Source: Chryseobacterium sp. KLBC 52
GTDB lineage: Bacteria > Bacteroidota > Bacteroidia > Flavobacteriales > Weeksellaceae
DNA: 64,000 nt
Assembly: GCF_003347605.1 (NCBI RefSeq)
Contig: NZ_QDFZ01000023.1
Span: 1 to 64,000 of the forward strand
Direction of reading: 5' to 3'
Shown piece by piece: positions 16,673 to 27,147 of this stretch. The first letter of the stretch is position 1. Each line of letters starts with the position of its first letter. The notes under the pieces were generated by a model. The model did not search any database and had not been told where the DNA came from. It saw nothing but the letters and a program-made list of their open reading frames with translations. The translations under genes were made by a program, and so were the position numbers.

Positions 16673-17329
16673 TTATCCATTGCTTTTCTCCGCAAAACAG
16701 AAAATATTCCCCAGTTTGATACTAGAGTAGCCATTACTTTTTATTTTTGAAGAATTAATCATCGCCTTTGCTAAAATATCTGTTGGCAGAGGTTTTTGAC
16801 TTTCTAACAGCCCAAGTTTATTGGCAAATTTAATAATGCGGCTTCCCAATACTTCTCCGGTTCTTTCAGAATCTTTTCGTTCAAGCATTCCCGGTTTAAA
16901 AATAGTGATCTTATTGAAATGCAGTTGTTTTACAGCTTCTTCCAGTTCGCCCTTCATTTTGGAATAGAAAATTTTAGACTGTGGATTGGCTCCGTAAGCT
17001 GATACCAGAATATAATCTTCCACTTCATTCTCTTTCGCCGCTTTTGCAAATTCATACTGATAATCAAAATCTACTTTCTTTTGGGCTTCTTTGCTTCCGG
17101 CATCTTTTAAAGTAGTTCCCAGACACGAAAATGCAACATCCCCTTTCACCATCTCTTTCCATTCCTCCGGTTTTTCAAAATTCACCACATGAACTTTCAG
17201 CTTATTATTCTGAATATCGACAGGTTTTCTGACAAAAATATCCACTTCATCAAACTCTTTGTCATTCAATAACTGATTGACAAGATCTTTTCCTGTGGCA
17301 CCTGTAGCACCTATTACCAGAGCTTTCAT
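16673..17329 (-). CDS. NAD(P)-binding atypical SDR-like protein
   Basis: A 218-residue Rossmann-fold protein. The N-terminus MKALVIGATGATGKDLVNQL holds the GxxGxxG nucleotide-binding loop. AFSCLGTTLKDAGS and the LVSAYGA-x-SKIFYSKMKGELE segment match the atypical short-chain dehydrogenase family (NAD(P)H-binding, yeast Fmp52/HTATIP2-like). The YxxxK catalytic pair is present as YSKMK. The substrate is unknown. Transcribed alone on the minus strand. Confidence 0.84.
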   Translation of the reverse strand: MKALVIGATGATGKDLVNQLLNDKEFDEVDIFVRKPVDIQNNKLKVHVVNFEKPEEWKEMVKGDVAFSCLGTTLKDAGSKEAQKKVDFDYQYEFAKAAKENEVEDYILVSAYGANPQSKIFYSKMKGELEEAVKQLHFNKITIFKPGMLERKDSERTGEVLGSRIIKFANKLGLLESQKPLPTDILAKAMINSSKIKSNGYSSIKLGNIFCFAEKSNG

Positions 17330-17404
17330 AATAATTGCGATTTTGTGAGATTATTTCTTTCTTAAATTTACTAAATTTGATTCAAAGATTAAAGAATTAA
17401 TTTA

Positions 17405-17438
17405 ATCATTACCCCATTACTCATCACTCATTACTCAT
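17405..17438. repeat. ATTACTCAT low-complexity tract
   Basis: Repeated near-identical words (CATTACCCCATTACTCATC, CACTCATTACTCAT) just before the MmcQ/YjbR start. It is the same word family as the menB-menA spacer at 2466-2540. Confidence 0.6.
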
Positions 17439-17445
17439 ATTGAAT

Positions 17446-17799
17446 ATGGATGCCAACGATATTTTAGACTATTGCCTTGCCAAAAAAGGAGTTACGGAAA
17501 GTTTTCCGTTTGATAATGAAACACTTGTACTGAAAGTAGATACCAAAATGTTTTTACTGATGGGACTTGAAAGACAGCCATTAGTAATTAATGTAAAAAC
17601 CGATCCTGAATGGAGTGCAGAACTTCGTGAGCAATATCCTCAGATCACGGGCGCTTATCATATGAACAAAACCCACTGGAATTCCGTAGCAGTAGATGGC
17701 CTGAAAAGAGATCTGATTTTTAAGCTTATTGACCAATCCTATGACCTGGTTTTTAAATCTCTGACAAAAAAAGCTCAGAATGAAGTCAATTCTTTATAG
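17446..17799 (+). CDS. MmcQ/YjbR family protein
   Basis: A 117-residue protein of the MmcQ/YjbR family, a small double-wing-like fold reminiscent of CyaY. Seen: the N-terminal LDYCLAKKGVTESFPF, the core strand MFLLMG and the conserved HMNKTHWNSVAVDG segment. The ATG at 17446 is taken; a TTG two codons earlier is less likely. DNA binding has been suggested for the family but is not established. Single gene. Confidence 0.88.
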   Translation: MDANDILDYCLAKKGVTESFPFDNETLVLKVDTKMFLLMGLERQPLVINVKTDPEWSAELREQYPQITGAYHMNKTHWNSVAVDGLKRDLIFKLIDQSYDLVFKSLTKKAQNEVNSL

Positions 17800-17882
17800 T
17801 AAATAAAATAAGTTTGAGGTACGGAATTTGTTATCTATTACCGGTGAAATAACATATTTAACGTTAATAAAATAAATAACAA

Positions 17883-18374
17883 ATGAGAAATCACCTTTTA
17901 TTATTCGCAGCAGCCGGAACATTGATGCTGTCAGGCTGCACCAAGCCGATAAATAAGAACACTACCGAAAAAAGCACTTCTGCTGTATCAGCCTCTGAAA
18001 AATCTCCCGAAACTCTTAAATTAGAATTTTCAGGAACAGACGCATTTACCATTAAAAATGCCCGACTGAAAGTGAGTTTATATGGAATGGACGAAAAACT
18101 GGCTGATGCTCCAGCTACTTTAATTACAGAACAGGAATATGAACAGAAATCAATACCTTTCACCATCAATCTACCAATACCTGAAGATGCTGAAAGCAAG
18201 ATCAATCCAAAACCCGCAGGTCCTGCAAAATACTATGTAACGATAAGCTGGGATTCGGATGGAAACGGAAAAGCGGATGAAAAAGGAGACATCTTCATTG
18301 ATTATGACAAGCAGTTCCCGAATGTGAAACTGAACAATGAAACCCAGAAAATCTACTTAAAAGTATTGAAATAA
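17883..18374 (+). CDS. Uncharacterised lipoprotein
   Basis: A 163-residue lipoprotein with lipobox MLSGC near residue 19. After a Ser/Thr-rich linker (20-45) comes a beta-rich domain that ends with WDSDGNGKADEKGDIFID (about 123-140), an EF-hand-like calcium-binding loop pattern, followed by a final strand. The family is not recognised; a calcium-stabilised beta domain is a reasonable guess only. A hairpin follows directly after the stop. Confidence 0.75.
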   Translation: MRNHLLLFAAAGTLMLSGCTKPINKNTTEKSTSAVSASEKSPETLKLEFSGTDAFTIKNARLKVSLYGMDEKLADAPATLITEQEYEQKSIPFTINLPIPEDAESKINPKPAGPAKYYVTISWDSDGNGKADEKGDIFIDYDKQFPNVKLNNETQKIYLKVLK

Positions 18375-18379
18375 TCATA

Positions 18380-18412
18380 AAGGCTATTCGGTGAGAATAG
18401 CCTTACTTTTTA
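18380..18412. terminator. Shared terminator hairpin
   Basis: Perfect 10-bp stem AAGGCTATTC (18380-18389) / GAATAGCCTT (18395-18404) followed by a T-rich run on the plus strand. It terminates the 17883 lipoprotein gene, while its right part lies inside the last codons of the convergent acyltransferase gene. Confidence 0.78.
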
Positions 18413-19433
18413 ATAAATCTTTATATTCTAATGCTTTCTTTTCAATCAGATGCCAGGAAGCATATCCAAATAGAATAGATAGCGGTAATGAAAGTATAAA
18501 TAACATCGCTGTATCCAGTTTAACGAAATACATCAGCGTCTGTTGTATAGGGAAAGAATAAATATAAATACCGTAAGAAGTATCTCCGATAGTCTCTCCA
18601 ACTTTATTAAGATATCGGGTAGAGCTTTTCCCAAGAAGAATAACCAGCAGAGGCAGGGTAATGTAGCAGGTATACTGATTAATATTTAAATAAACACTGG
18701 CAATAAGAACAGCGAAAGACAGTATAATAAGAATGTTTTCTGTTCTTTTATTGGTATTCAGATAAGTCATGATCATTCCTCCAACGAAAAAGCACATCAG
18801 ATTATAAAAGTGATTACTTCCCAGTTCCATTTTCATGAATAGTCCGTGAAGGAAATAGGGATGAAAAAGACTTAAGAGATAACTTGATATAAATAGAAGA
18901 ATGATGACCGTTTTCACAAATGTTTTTTCCCGGATAAAGAAAAGTAGTGAAACCATGACATACATGCTGAATTCGTAGCATATAGTCCACAAACTTCCAT
19001 TGATACTATGTTTGTAAGGATTGTTTTCGAAAACACCGTCGATACCTTTCTGACGGAAGAATAGTGTTATATTTTGAGGAATATATGTGTATACAGATTT
19101 GTTCTGTAAATAAGGAACAGAACTTTCATAGACTGCAGGTGCTAATAAAACAGTAAGAAAAAGTACCACTAAGAGTGCCGGAAAAAGTCGTAAAAGTCTT
19201 TTCCAGTAAAAATCGGGAAGACTTTTGCAACGAAGCAGACTTTTAAAAATCAGATATCCGGAGATAATAAAAAAACCATGAACTCCCAGATAAGAAAATT
19301 CCATCTGGCCGCTGGTAAGCTGTGACAGTAGATCACCATGAGCAGCTCCTGAAAGAGCATAGGAATGGGAAATGACAACAAAGCTTGCAAAAACAAGCCT
19401 TAGAAAGTCAAAATTATTACTCCTTGAATTCAT
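18384..19433 (-). CDS. Acyltransferase family 3 (OafA-like) membrane protein
   Basis: A 349-residue inner-membrane acyltransferase with about ten helices. The N-terminal FDFLRLVFASFVVISHSYALSG carries the catalytic His of the family; YLGVHGFFIISGYLIFKSLL follows, and the ending SILFGYASWHLIEKKALEY is typical. These enzymes O-acetylate surface sugars. The start overlaps the end of ribF by 17 bp, so the two are translationally linked, although their roles appear unrelated. No polysaccharide cluster is nearby. Confidence 0.9.
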   Translation of the reverse strand: MNSRSNNFDFLRLVFASFVVISHSYALSGAAHGDLLSQLTSGQMEFSYLGVHGFFIISGYLIFKSLLRCKSLPDFYWKRLLRLFPALLVVLFLTVLLAPAVYESSVPYLQNKSVYTYIPQNITLFFRQKGIDGVFENNPYKHSINGSLWTICYEFSMYVMVSLLFFIREKTFVKTVIILLFISSYLLSLFHPYFLHGLFMKMELGSNHFYNLMCFFVGGMIMTYLNTNKRTENILIILSFAVLIASVYLNINQYTCYITLPLLVILLGKSSTRYLNKVGETIGDTSYGIYIYSFPIQQTLMYFVKLDTAMLFILSLPLSILFGYASWHLIEKKALEYKDLLKSKAILTE

Positions 19434-20343
19434 ATATTTGTGTTAATCTTTTATCCTCATCCAGTCTTTCAATCAACTTGTCAAGACCTTCAAATTTGAT
19501 TTCATCATGAAGAAAATCCCTGAAACTTACCGTAATCTTTTCTTCATAAATATCATCATCAAAATCAAGGATATAAACTTCCACAGTTAGTTTTTCACCG
19601 TTTACCGTAGGATTGGTTCCCACGCTCAGCATTCCTTTATACTGGTTGCCTTTTACAAATACTTCTACAATATAAGCTCCTTTTTTAGGTAAAAGCTTGA
19701 TAGATTCCGTATCAATATTAGCTGTTGGATATCCGATGGTTCTTCCAATCTTTTTTCCATGAACTACAGTTCCGGAAACAGAGTAGAAGTATCCCAGCAT
19801 TTCGTTGGCCTCTTTAACATTTCCTGCTAAAAGCGCATTACGCACTTTCGTGGAACTGATATTATTTTCATGAATATTAATCGCTTCCATCTGTTCTACC
19901 TCAAAATCAAGTTCTTTTGATAATTTCTGAAGAAGCTCAAAATTTCCGCTTTTATTTTTTCCGAAAGAATGATCGTATCCTATAATAAGATATTTTACAT
20001 TCAGTTTATCAACTAAAATCTGACGTACGAATTCTTCTCCGGTCAGATTTCTGAATTCTTCATCAAACTCTTTCAGGAACAAATTATCAATGCCATATTT
20101 CTCCACCAGCTGTTTCTTTTCTTCCAGTGTATTCAGGAGTTTTAAATCTTCATTAGGATTAAAAACAAATCTTGGATGCGGCCAGAAAGTAAGGATTGCT
20201 GTTTCCAGATTATTTTCTGTACCTATTTTAGTCAGTTCATCGATAATACTCTTGTGCCCTAGATGTACCCCGTCAAACATTCCTAAAGACAATGCTAATG
20301 GCTTCTGTGAGGAGTAATCTGTAAAATTCTTGAAAACTTTCAA
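19417..20343 (-). CDS. ribF: Bifunctional riboflavin kinase / FAD synthetase (RibF)
   Basis: A 308-residue enzyme that phosphorylates riboflavin to FMN and adenylates FMN to FAD. The N-terminal adenylyltransferase domain shows LGMFDGVHLGH (residues about 20-30) and the NNISSTKVRNALLAG motif (about 160-174). The C-terminal kinase domain shows GRTIGYPTANI (about 199-209) and the GVLSVGTNPT-like MLSVGTNPTVNG. The length is normal. It begins 287 bp from the divergent atpD gene. Confidence 0.95.
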   Translation of the reverse strand: MKVFKNFTDYSSQKPLALSLGMFDGVHLGHKSIIDELTKIGTENNLETAILTFWPHPRFVFNPNEDLKLLNTLEEKKQLVEKYGIDNLFLKEFDEEFRNLTGEEFVRQILVDKLNVKYLIIGYDHSFGKNKSGNFELLQKLSKELDFEVEQMEAINIHENNISSTKVRNALLAGNVKEANEMLGYFYSVSGTVVHGKKIGRTIGYPTANIDTESIKLLPKKGAYIVEVFVKGNQYKGMLSVGTNPTVNGEKLTVEVYILDFDDDIYEEKITVSFRDFLHDEIKFEGLDKLIERLDEDKRLTQIYEFKE

Positions 20344-20580
20344 AACGGAAAAATTTTGATTGCAAATATAAAACCTTTATTTTTAATGTAGCGGAGGGAA
20401 CCTGAAAATTTGAAAATGAAAAATTTTGAAAATATTCTGCAATATATAATATTATAATAACAACAAATTGATGAATTGCAAATTTGCTGTTAAATATAAT
20501 GATAAATATTGAATTTTACCTAGTAAATGACAAACTCATTCATCTCTTCAAAAGCATGATAAAAATCTTTTTTTTACCAA

Positions 20581-22139
<1,559 letters not shown>

Positions 22140-22144
22140 ATTAT

Positions 22145-22215
22145 TAACAATTTGAGATTTGAAATTTGAAATTCGATGAGTAATTTCAAATTTCAAACAT
22201 CAAATTTCAAATTTG
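22145..22215. repeat. TTTGAAATTTGAAATT inverted repeat between atpD and atpC
   Basis: The short spacer is built from GAAATTTGAAATT words, then their reverse complement AATTTCAAATTTC twice, so it can fold into a long hairpin within the operon. Confidence 0.65.
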
Positions 22216-22220
22216 TTTCT

Positions 22221-22502
22221 ATGAATATAAAAATTTTAACACCAGAATACGTAGTTTTTGAAGGAGAAGTAGACTCAGTATTATTGCCTGGAAAAAATGG
22301 TGAATTTCACATCATGAAAAACCACGCAGGAATTGTTTCTTCTTTAATCGGTGGTGATGTAAAGCTTTTTGCTAATTCTATTGATGAGGCTTATGCTAAA
22401 AACTTCACTAAAGAAACTGGAAAAGACTCTGTTTTTGCTTATGCTATCAAAAGCGGTGTTGTAGAATTTAATCATAATAAAGGAATTATCCTTTGTGAAT
22501 AA
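22221..22502 (+). CDS. atpC: F1Fo ATP synthase subunit epsilon (AtpC)
   Basis: Epsilon subunit, 93 residues, containing only the N-terminal beta-sandwich domain (MNIKILTPEYVVFEGEVDSV, GEFHIMKNHAGIVSSL). The C-terminal helical hairpin that inhibits ATP hydrolysis in other bacteria is short or absent, as is common in this phylum. The ATG at 22221 is preferred; an ATG at 22176 would add residues coded by the spacer repeat. Confidence 0.92.
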   Translation: MNIKILTPEYVVFEGEVDSVLLPGKNGEFHIMKNHAGIVSSLIGGDVKLFANSIDEAYAKNFTKETGKDSVFAYAIKSGVVEFNHNKGIILCE

Positions 22503-22533
22503 TTAAATGAAAAGCTAAATATATTTTCAAGAA

Positions 22534-22560
22534 AGTGTAACTTTGTGTTACACTTTTTTT
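22534..22560 (+). terminator. Terminator of the atpD-atpC operon
   Basis: Perfect stem AGTGTAAC (22534-22541) / GTTACACT (22547-22554) followed by a T-run. Confidence 0.88.
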
Positions 22561-22583
22561 TATTGATGTAAAAGTCTGATGGT

Positions 22584-23402
22584 ATGAAGAAAGGCATAAT
22601 CATATTCTTTACAGTTCTGGGTATTTTCCTCCATGCTCAGAATATTAAAACCAAGAGAGGAATTATTAATCTTGACGGTATTCCGGTAGCTAAGCTCTCC
22701 AACAAATCCAGCGAATATACTTTTATGGATTTAAAAGAGACTCCGCTCTATACGATAAAATTTATTGATAAAAGCATCGTTGATTCCGTTCGTGACAGCT
22801 ATATCAGTGTCAACAGAGTCTACAACAGGGATAAAACTATCGAAATTGATTATTCATCACCTTCTGCATTTTCCGGAGAAGAAAAATCGGCTGTCTTTAC
22901 TTCAGTTAAAGATCTTAAAATCATTGATAACAAAGGAATCAATGTCAAAAATCTTGATGAGCTTTTCTCCAATGTACCCAAGAGAAAACTGGATACCAAG
23001 ACGAAAGATGCATATGCCATCCGAAAGAAAATTGATAAAATGAATATTGAGGTCAATAAAGTAGGAGAGATCCTTAGTAATGGCGTTCCTGTAGGGTATT
23101 TTACCAATCTGCCGGTAAGTTTTGGTTCGGAAGATACCATTATGGACAAAACACCTATTGATATTGAAATCTATGATGCTAAAAGTAAACTTATCGGAAG
23201 ATATATCACCACAACAAAACAGCTGAAAACAGCGGGTGGAAAGTCTTTTACAATCTATAGGGAAATGTCGGGCAGAGCTTCTATCCTGAAGTTTCCGACT
23301 TACAAAGCACTTGCAGAACGCATGGCCATTATGGATCCCAATTTTATCAAAATACAGGAAAAAGTAAACGTAGGTACTGTTTCAAAAGAGACCCCTAATT
23401 AA
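22584..23402 (+). CDS. Uncharacterised exported protein
   Basis: A 272-residue protein with a signal peptide (MKKGIIIFFTVLGIFLHAQ; cleavage after residue 19, soluble form expected). The mature part is beta- and turn-rich at the start (LDGIPVAKLSNKSSEYTFMD, later repeated in theme as NGVPVGYFTNLPVSFGSED), suggesting two related halves. No known domain is recognised. It is bounded by terminators on both sides and is monocistronic. Confidence 0.78.
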   Translation: MKKGIIIFFTVLGIFLHAQNIKTKRGIINLDGIPVAKLSNKSSEYTFMDLKETPLYTIKFIDKSIVDSVRDSYISVNRVYNRDKTIEIDYSSPSAFSGEEKSAVFTSVKDLKIIDNKGINVKNLDELFSNVPKRKLDTKTKDAYAIRKKIDKMNIEVNKVGEILSNGVPVGYFTNLPVSFGSEDTIMDKTPIDIEIYDAKSKLIGRYITTTKQLKTAGGKSFTIYREMSGRASILKFPTYKALAERMAIMDPNFIKIQEKVNVGTVSKETPN

Positions 23403-23759
23403 TGTAATACAGATTTTATCAATAGGAACGGGCTTTAGCCCGTTTTTTTATTATGGATCAAATTCATCCGGCTTTAGCCAAAACTCTAAACCACCCCGTC
23501 AAAAATTCTTTGAATGTTTTGCCACCCCTCCGGAGGAGGGGAATATTTTGCCGGTTTATCTATGGCAGCTAGAAATTTGGATTAATCTCTTCTGAATGTG
23601 AAAATGGAATGTCTTATCCTCTCAAATCCAAATCAGCTTAATCTGCAAAATCAGCGAGAGGTTATCATTCAATCGAAACAGGTTTTATTCATACAGAAAA
23701 TTAACAATTCATAGAAAATTCACCAATTTTAAAAATCCCTGAGAAAAAAGTAGAAGTTT
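23403..23759. other. Gene-free stretch with hairpins
   Basis: After the terminator at 23427-23450 there is a GC-rich hairpin at 23525-23541 (CCCCTCCGGAGGAGGGG), of a kind found dispersed in this phylum, then AT-rich DNA. No gene is seen. The downstream gene ends at 23760 on the other strand. Confidence 0.6.
23427..23450 (+). terminator. Terminator after the 22584 gene
   Basis: Stem ACGGGCT / AGCCCGT around a short loop, then seven T. Confidence 0.85.
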
Positions 23760-25949
23760 TTATAAACTTAAAATCACCCCATTTTCCTTCAATTGCTGTA
23801 TCGGTTTTGAGAACCAGAATAACTCAAAATCATCGAAATTTTCTTCAAATTGATTCTTAAGTTGTTGAACTGTAGGTTTTTTAGAATTTTCAATAGCATT
23901 TTCTTCCAATACATTCATCAGCCATTCTGCCTTTTCCTGTTCCAGCTCCACCTTCACAATATTGGTTTTTAAGTGGAATGTAAGCAACGTATACGTACCA
24001 GAATATTTCTTTTTATTTTTTACGCGATTCTCAGCGATTACATTTTTGGTCAAAAAGACAACTTTTGAATTTGCTTTCAGACTGAACTGTTCATCTTCCA
24101 AAAGGCAGTCATGAATATAATCCGGGTGAATGGTAGTCCTTGGAATTTTAAAATCAAACCATTCCTGAAGCGGCAGTTCGAAATTGACTCCATGCATATA
24201 ATTAAACAGAGATTTTTTTAATCCGAAGCTGAACTTATTGTGATCGATTCCGGTTTTATCTTTAAAGTCAATATCATTATTGGCAAACAAAATTTCCTGC
24301 TTTACCGGAACCACTCCAAAATCTTCAGGGTTGATTCCTACAGGTGAATGGGCTGTCATGGCAAACTGATGCCAGAAACCACTTTGAAGAATTCCCATCT
24401 CGAACATCTGCCGAATCATTTCCAGAGAATCTACTGTTTCCTGAACGGTTTGGGTAGGGTAGCCATACATCAGATAAGCATGAACCATAATTCCGGCTTC
24501 GGTAAAATTTCGTGTTACATTCGCTACCTGATCCACAGAAACTCCTTTATCAATTAACTTCAGCAATCGGTCACTGGCCACTTCCAGGCCACCGGAAACG
24601 GCAACACATCCTGAAAGTTTCAGAAGATAGCAGAGATCACGGGTGAAGCTTTTTTCAAAGCGGATATTGGTCCACCATGTAACCACAAGATTTCTTCTGA
24701 GAATTTCCAGAGCAACCTCCCTCATTAAGGCAGGTGGTGCTGCTTCATCTACAAAATGGAATCCTGTTTCGCCGGTTGTACGGATTAATTCTTCAATTCG
24801 GTCTACCAGAATTTTGGCAGAAATAGGTTCGTAGATTTTAATATAGTCTAAAGAAATATCACAGAATGTACATTTTCCCCAGTAGCATCCGTGTGCCATC
24901 GTCAGTTTGTTCCATCGTCCGTCACTCCATAAACTGTGCATCGGATTGGCAATTTCGATAACGGAAATATACTGATCAAGTTTTAAATCTGTATAATCAG
25001 GAGTTCCTATTTCAGACTGTTTGAAGTCGTGTCTTTTAGAATTGTTCTTGTAGACAACTTCTTTATTTTCGAGAAGAAAAGTTCTTTTAAATTCTCCGTC
25101 TTCAGATGCAGTTTCTAAATTCTGGTAAAGAAGTTCCAGAGGAAGTTCACCATCATCTAAAGTAATAAAATCAAAAAATTCGAATACCCTCTGATCTTTG
25201 ACTTCTCTTAATTCCGTATTGGGAAATCCTCCTCCCATAGCAATTTTAATGTGAGGATAATGCTTTTTGATCCATTGGGCACATTTGAATCCGGAATACA
25301 GATTACCAGGAAACGGGATGGAAAAACAAACAAGCTTTGGCTGAACAGTTTCAATTTTTTCCTGAAGAATTTTTAAAGTGAACTCATCTATGAATGTAGG
25401 TTCACCAGATAGTTTAGAATATAATTCATCAAAAGAATTAGCACTTTTTCCAAGGCGTTCCGCATATCTGCTGAAGCCAAAATCAGCATCAATATTTTCT
25501 ACAATATAGTCTGAAATATCTTCCAGATACAAAGTAGCCAGATGTTTGGCTTTATCCTGAAGTCCCATATTTCCAAAAGCAAATTCCATATCATCCAGCT
25601 GGTTGAAACGGGAAGCTTCGGGAAGAAAGTTCATGCTGCAGATCTGTCTTGCCAGTGTAGGAGTCTTATCCTGTAAAAAAGTAATGACCTGATCTATTGT
25701 TTTTAAATATTCCTCTCTTAAGGCATAGATTCTCTGAGAGTTTTCAGAGGTGCTATGAAGGTCAATTTCTTTACTGAAAATCTTCTGGATTCCATCCTTT
25801 GAAAATAATTCCAAAATAACATCGATCCCCAAATCTACCTGATAGCTTGAAATATTCTTGGTATTTAAAAACCCTTTTATATAAGCTGTTGCAGGATAAG
25901 GAGTATTAAGTTGGGTAAAAGGCGGAGTAATAAGAAGCAGGTCTTTCAA
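23760..25949 (-). CDS. B12-binding-domain-like radical SAM protein, unusual cluster motif
   Basis: A 729-residue protein. The N-terminus (DLLLITPPFTQLNTPYPATA) and a second block near 210-260 (PKLVCFSIPFPGNLYSGF, IAMGGGFPNTEL) form the Rossmann-like cobalamin-domain fold, but the DxHxxG cobalt-ligand motif is absent. The radical SAM barrel follows: Cys355, Cys360 and Cys363 in HGCYWGKCTFC, a CX4CX2C spacing where CX3CX2C is usual. ETGFHFVDEAAPP and VSGGLEVASDRLLKLIDKGV (about 470-490) are radical SAM features. The long insertion (40-200) and C-terminal region (600-729) are not recognised. No operon partner. The reaction is unknown. Confidence 0.82.
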   Translation of the reverse strand: MKDLLLITPPFTQLNTPYPATAYIKGFLNTKNISSYQVDLGIDVILELFSKDGIQKIFSKEIDLHSTSENSQRIYALREEYLKTIDQVITFLQDKTPTLARQICSMNFLPEASRFNQLDDMEFAFGNMGLQDKAKHLATLYLEDISDYIVENIDADFGFSRYAERLGKSANSFDELYSKLSGEPTFIDEFTLKILQEKIETVQPKLVCFSIPFPGNLYSGFKCAQWIKKHYPHIKIAMGGGFPNTELREVKDQRVFEFFDFITLDDGELPLELLYQNLETASEDGEFKRTFLLENKEVVYKNNSKRHDFKQSEIGTPDYTDLKLDQYISVIEIANPMHSLWSDGRWNKLTMAHGCYWGKCTFCDISLDYIKIYEPISAKILVDRIEELIRTTGETGFHFVDEAAPPALMREVALEILRRNLVVTWWTNIRFEKSFTRDLCYLLKLSGCVAVSGGLEVASDRLLKLIDKGVSVDQVANVTRNFTEAGIMVHAYLMYGYPTQTVQETVDSLEMIRQMFEMGILQSGFWHQFAMTAHSPVGINPEDFGVVPVKQEILFANNDIDFKDKTGIDHNKFSFGLKKSLFNYMHGVNFELPLQEWFDFKIPRTTIHPDYIHDCLLEDEQFSLKANSKVVFLTKNVIAENRVKNKKKYSGTYTLLTFHLKTNIVKVELEQEKAEWLMNVLEENAIENSKKPTVQQLKNQFEENFDDFELFWFSKPIQQLKENGVILSL

Positions 25950-26107
25950 CAGAAATTTTTTGCAAAGTTATTCTAAAGTTTTTTTAGAAAAAAATTTTTT
26001 CTCCTGATTATAAACAGTGAAGAAAAGTCTTTAGAGATATTGCATTTTATTACTATTCGATTTTCTTGATTCTTCTTATTGCCAATTCATAAAAACAATA
26101 AATTATT

Positions 26108-26869
26108 TTAGAACAAATTAGAAGGTTTATTAAACAAAGCATCCGGAGAATAGCTGTCAATAAATGTCAAAAAAGCATCTTCGTCAAAATATCCGTCTTC
26201 ATCCAGAATTTCAGCTTTCAGCAATCCGATTTCACCTGGTTTTTCAAGGCTTATATTTTCGATAAACTTTCCGGTTTTCCCTGTTATTTCATTATGAAAA
26301 CTGATTAAGTATCTGGAATAAATATTTCCTTCAGCTACAGTGTAATGTCCGTTTTCTGCAATAAGAGAAGTCATAATGCTTCCTCCGATATAGGTTTCAT
26401 TATCATTCCCCGAAGCCCCAAACAATACTTTTGAGGTAACATTTCCGGAGCAATATAATGACCCGTTGACGATAATATTTTCAGCCTGTATATTACCTGT
26501 AACAATGAGAACAATATAATCTTCCACAAACAGTTTTTTGGATAGCTGAAGATCACCTTCTATAAGAATTATTTTGTATCCTTCATCTTCAGTGGTAATT
26601 AATTCAAGAGAAATGTTGTCTTCATTTTCTATCAGAACAATTTCAGGGGCGTTATCCTCATTGTTGATATACAGAGAAGCATCTTTGATCTTTTCTGCTG
26701 TTTCATCATCCAGCATTTCGAGAAATTCAGCAAGGCTTTCCTCGTCTAAATAGCTTTCATTGAAAAAATTGTTTTCCAGGGCTTCATGAACAATGCTATA
26801 TAGATCTTCTGATTTTTCTTTGAGCTGTTTGTATAATTGGTCTTTGGTAAGTTTTTGCAATTCTTTCAT
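26108..26869 (-). CDS. Uncharacterised acidic protein with beta-solenoid-like centre
   Basis: A 253-residue soluble protein without a signal peptide. The N-terminal 70 residues are helical and acidic. The centre (about 110-215) has short evenly spaced strands: EGDLQLSKKLFVEDYIVLIVTGN, then NIIVNGSLYCSGNVTSKVLFG, a rhythm like polymer-forming bactofilin-type or beta-helix proteins. The C-terminus (EDGYFDEDAFLTFIDSYSPD) is acidic again. No family is recognised. It stands alone between a 158-bp and a 278-bp gap. Confidence 0.7.
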   Translation of the reverse strand: MKELQKLTKDQLYKQLKEKSEDLYSIVHEALENNFFNESYLDEESLAEFLEMLDDETAEKIKDASLYINNEDNAPEIVLIENEDNISLELITTEDEGYKIILIEGDLQLSKKLFVEDYIVLIVTGNIQAENIIVNGSLYCSGNVTSKVLFGASGNDNETYIGGSIMTSLIAENGHYTVAEGNIYSRYLISFHNEITGKTGKFIENISLEKPGEIGLLKAEILDEDGYFDEDAFLTFIDSYSPDALFNKPSNLF

Positions 26870-27147
26870 CGGTTTTTAAAAGTATATACATGGATCTATT
26901 CAGTGGGGGAAACACCTGTTAATAGACCAATGCAATATAATCAGATAAATTTGGTTATGCCATAAAGTGATGTATTTATTTTTTCAAATATTTTTCTTAT
27001 AGATGATTTCTTAAGTTCAGATATTATATTCCTTTCACTGCAAATCTGTTTTTTTAGACTTCCTTTACGATAAATGAATGCTGATATAAAAGAGATCAGG
27101 TGGAATTAATCATATGATGATGCTTTATATCAGCATATTAATCTGTT
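26870..27147. other. AT-rich gap without a recognised feature
   Basis: The gap between the 26108 gene start and the EamA gene end holds no ORF with coding character. A TATATCAGCATATTAATCTG-type AT-rich imperfect hairpin (27100-27145) may end the EamA transcript. Confidence 0.4.

Noticed and set aside
22176-22220. Longer N-terminus for AtpC
   Set aside because: The extra residues are coded by the TTTGAAATT spacer repeat; MNIKILTP is the family start.
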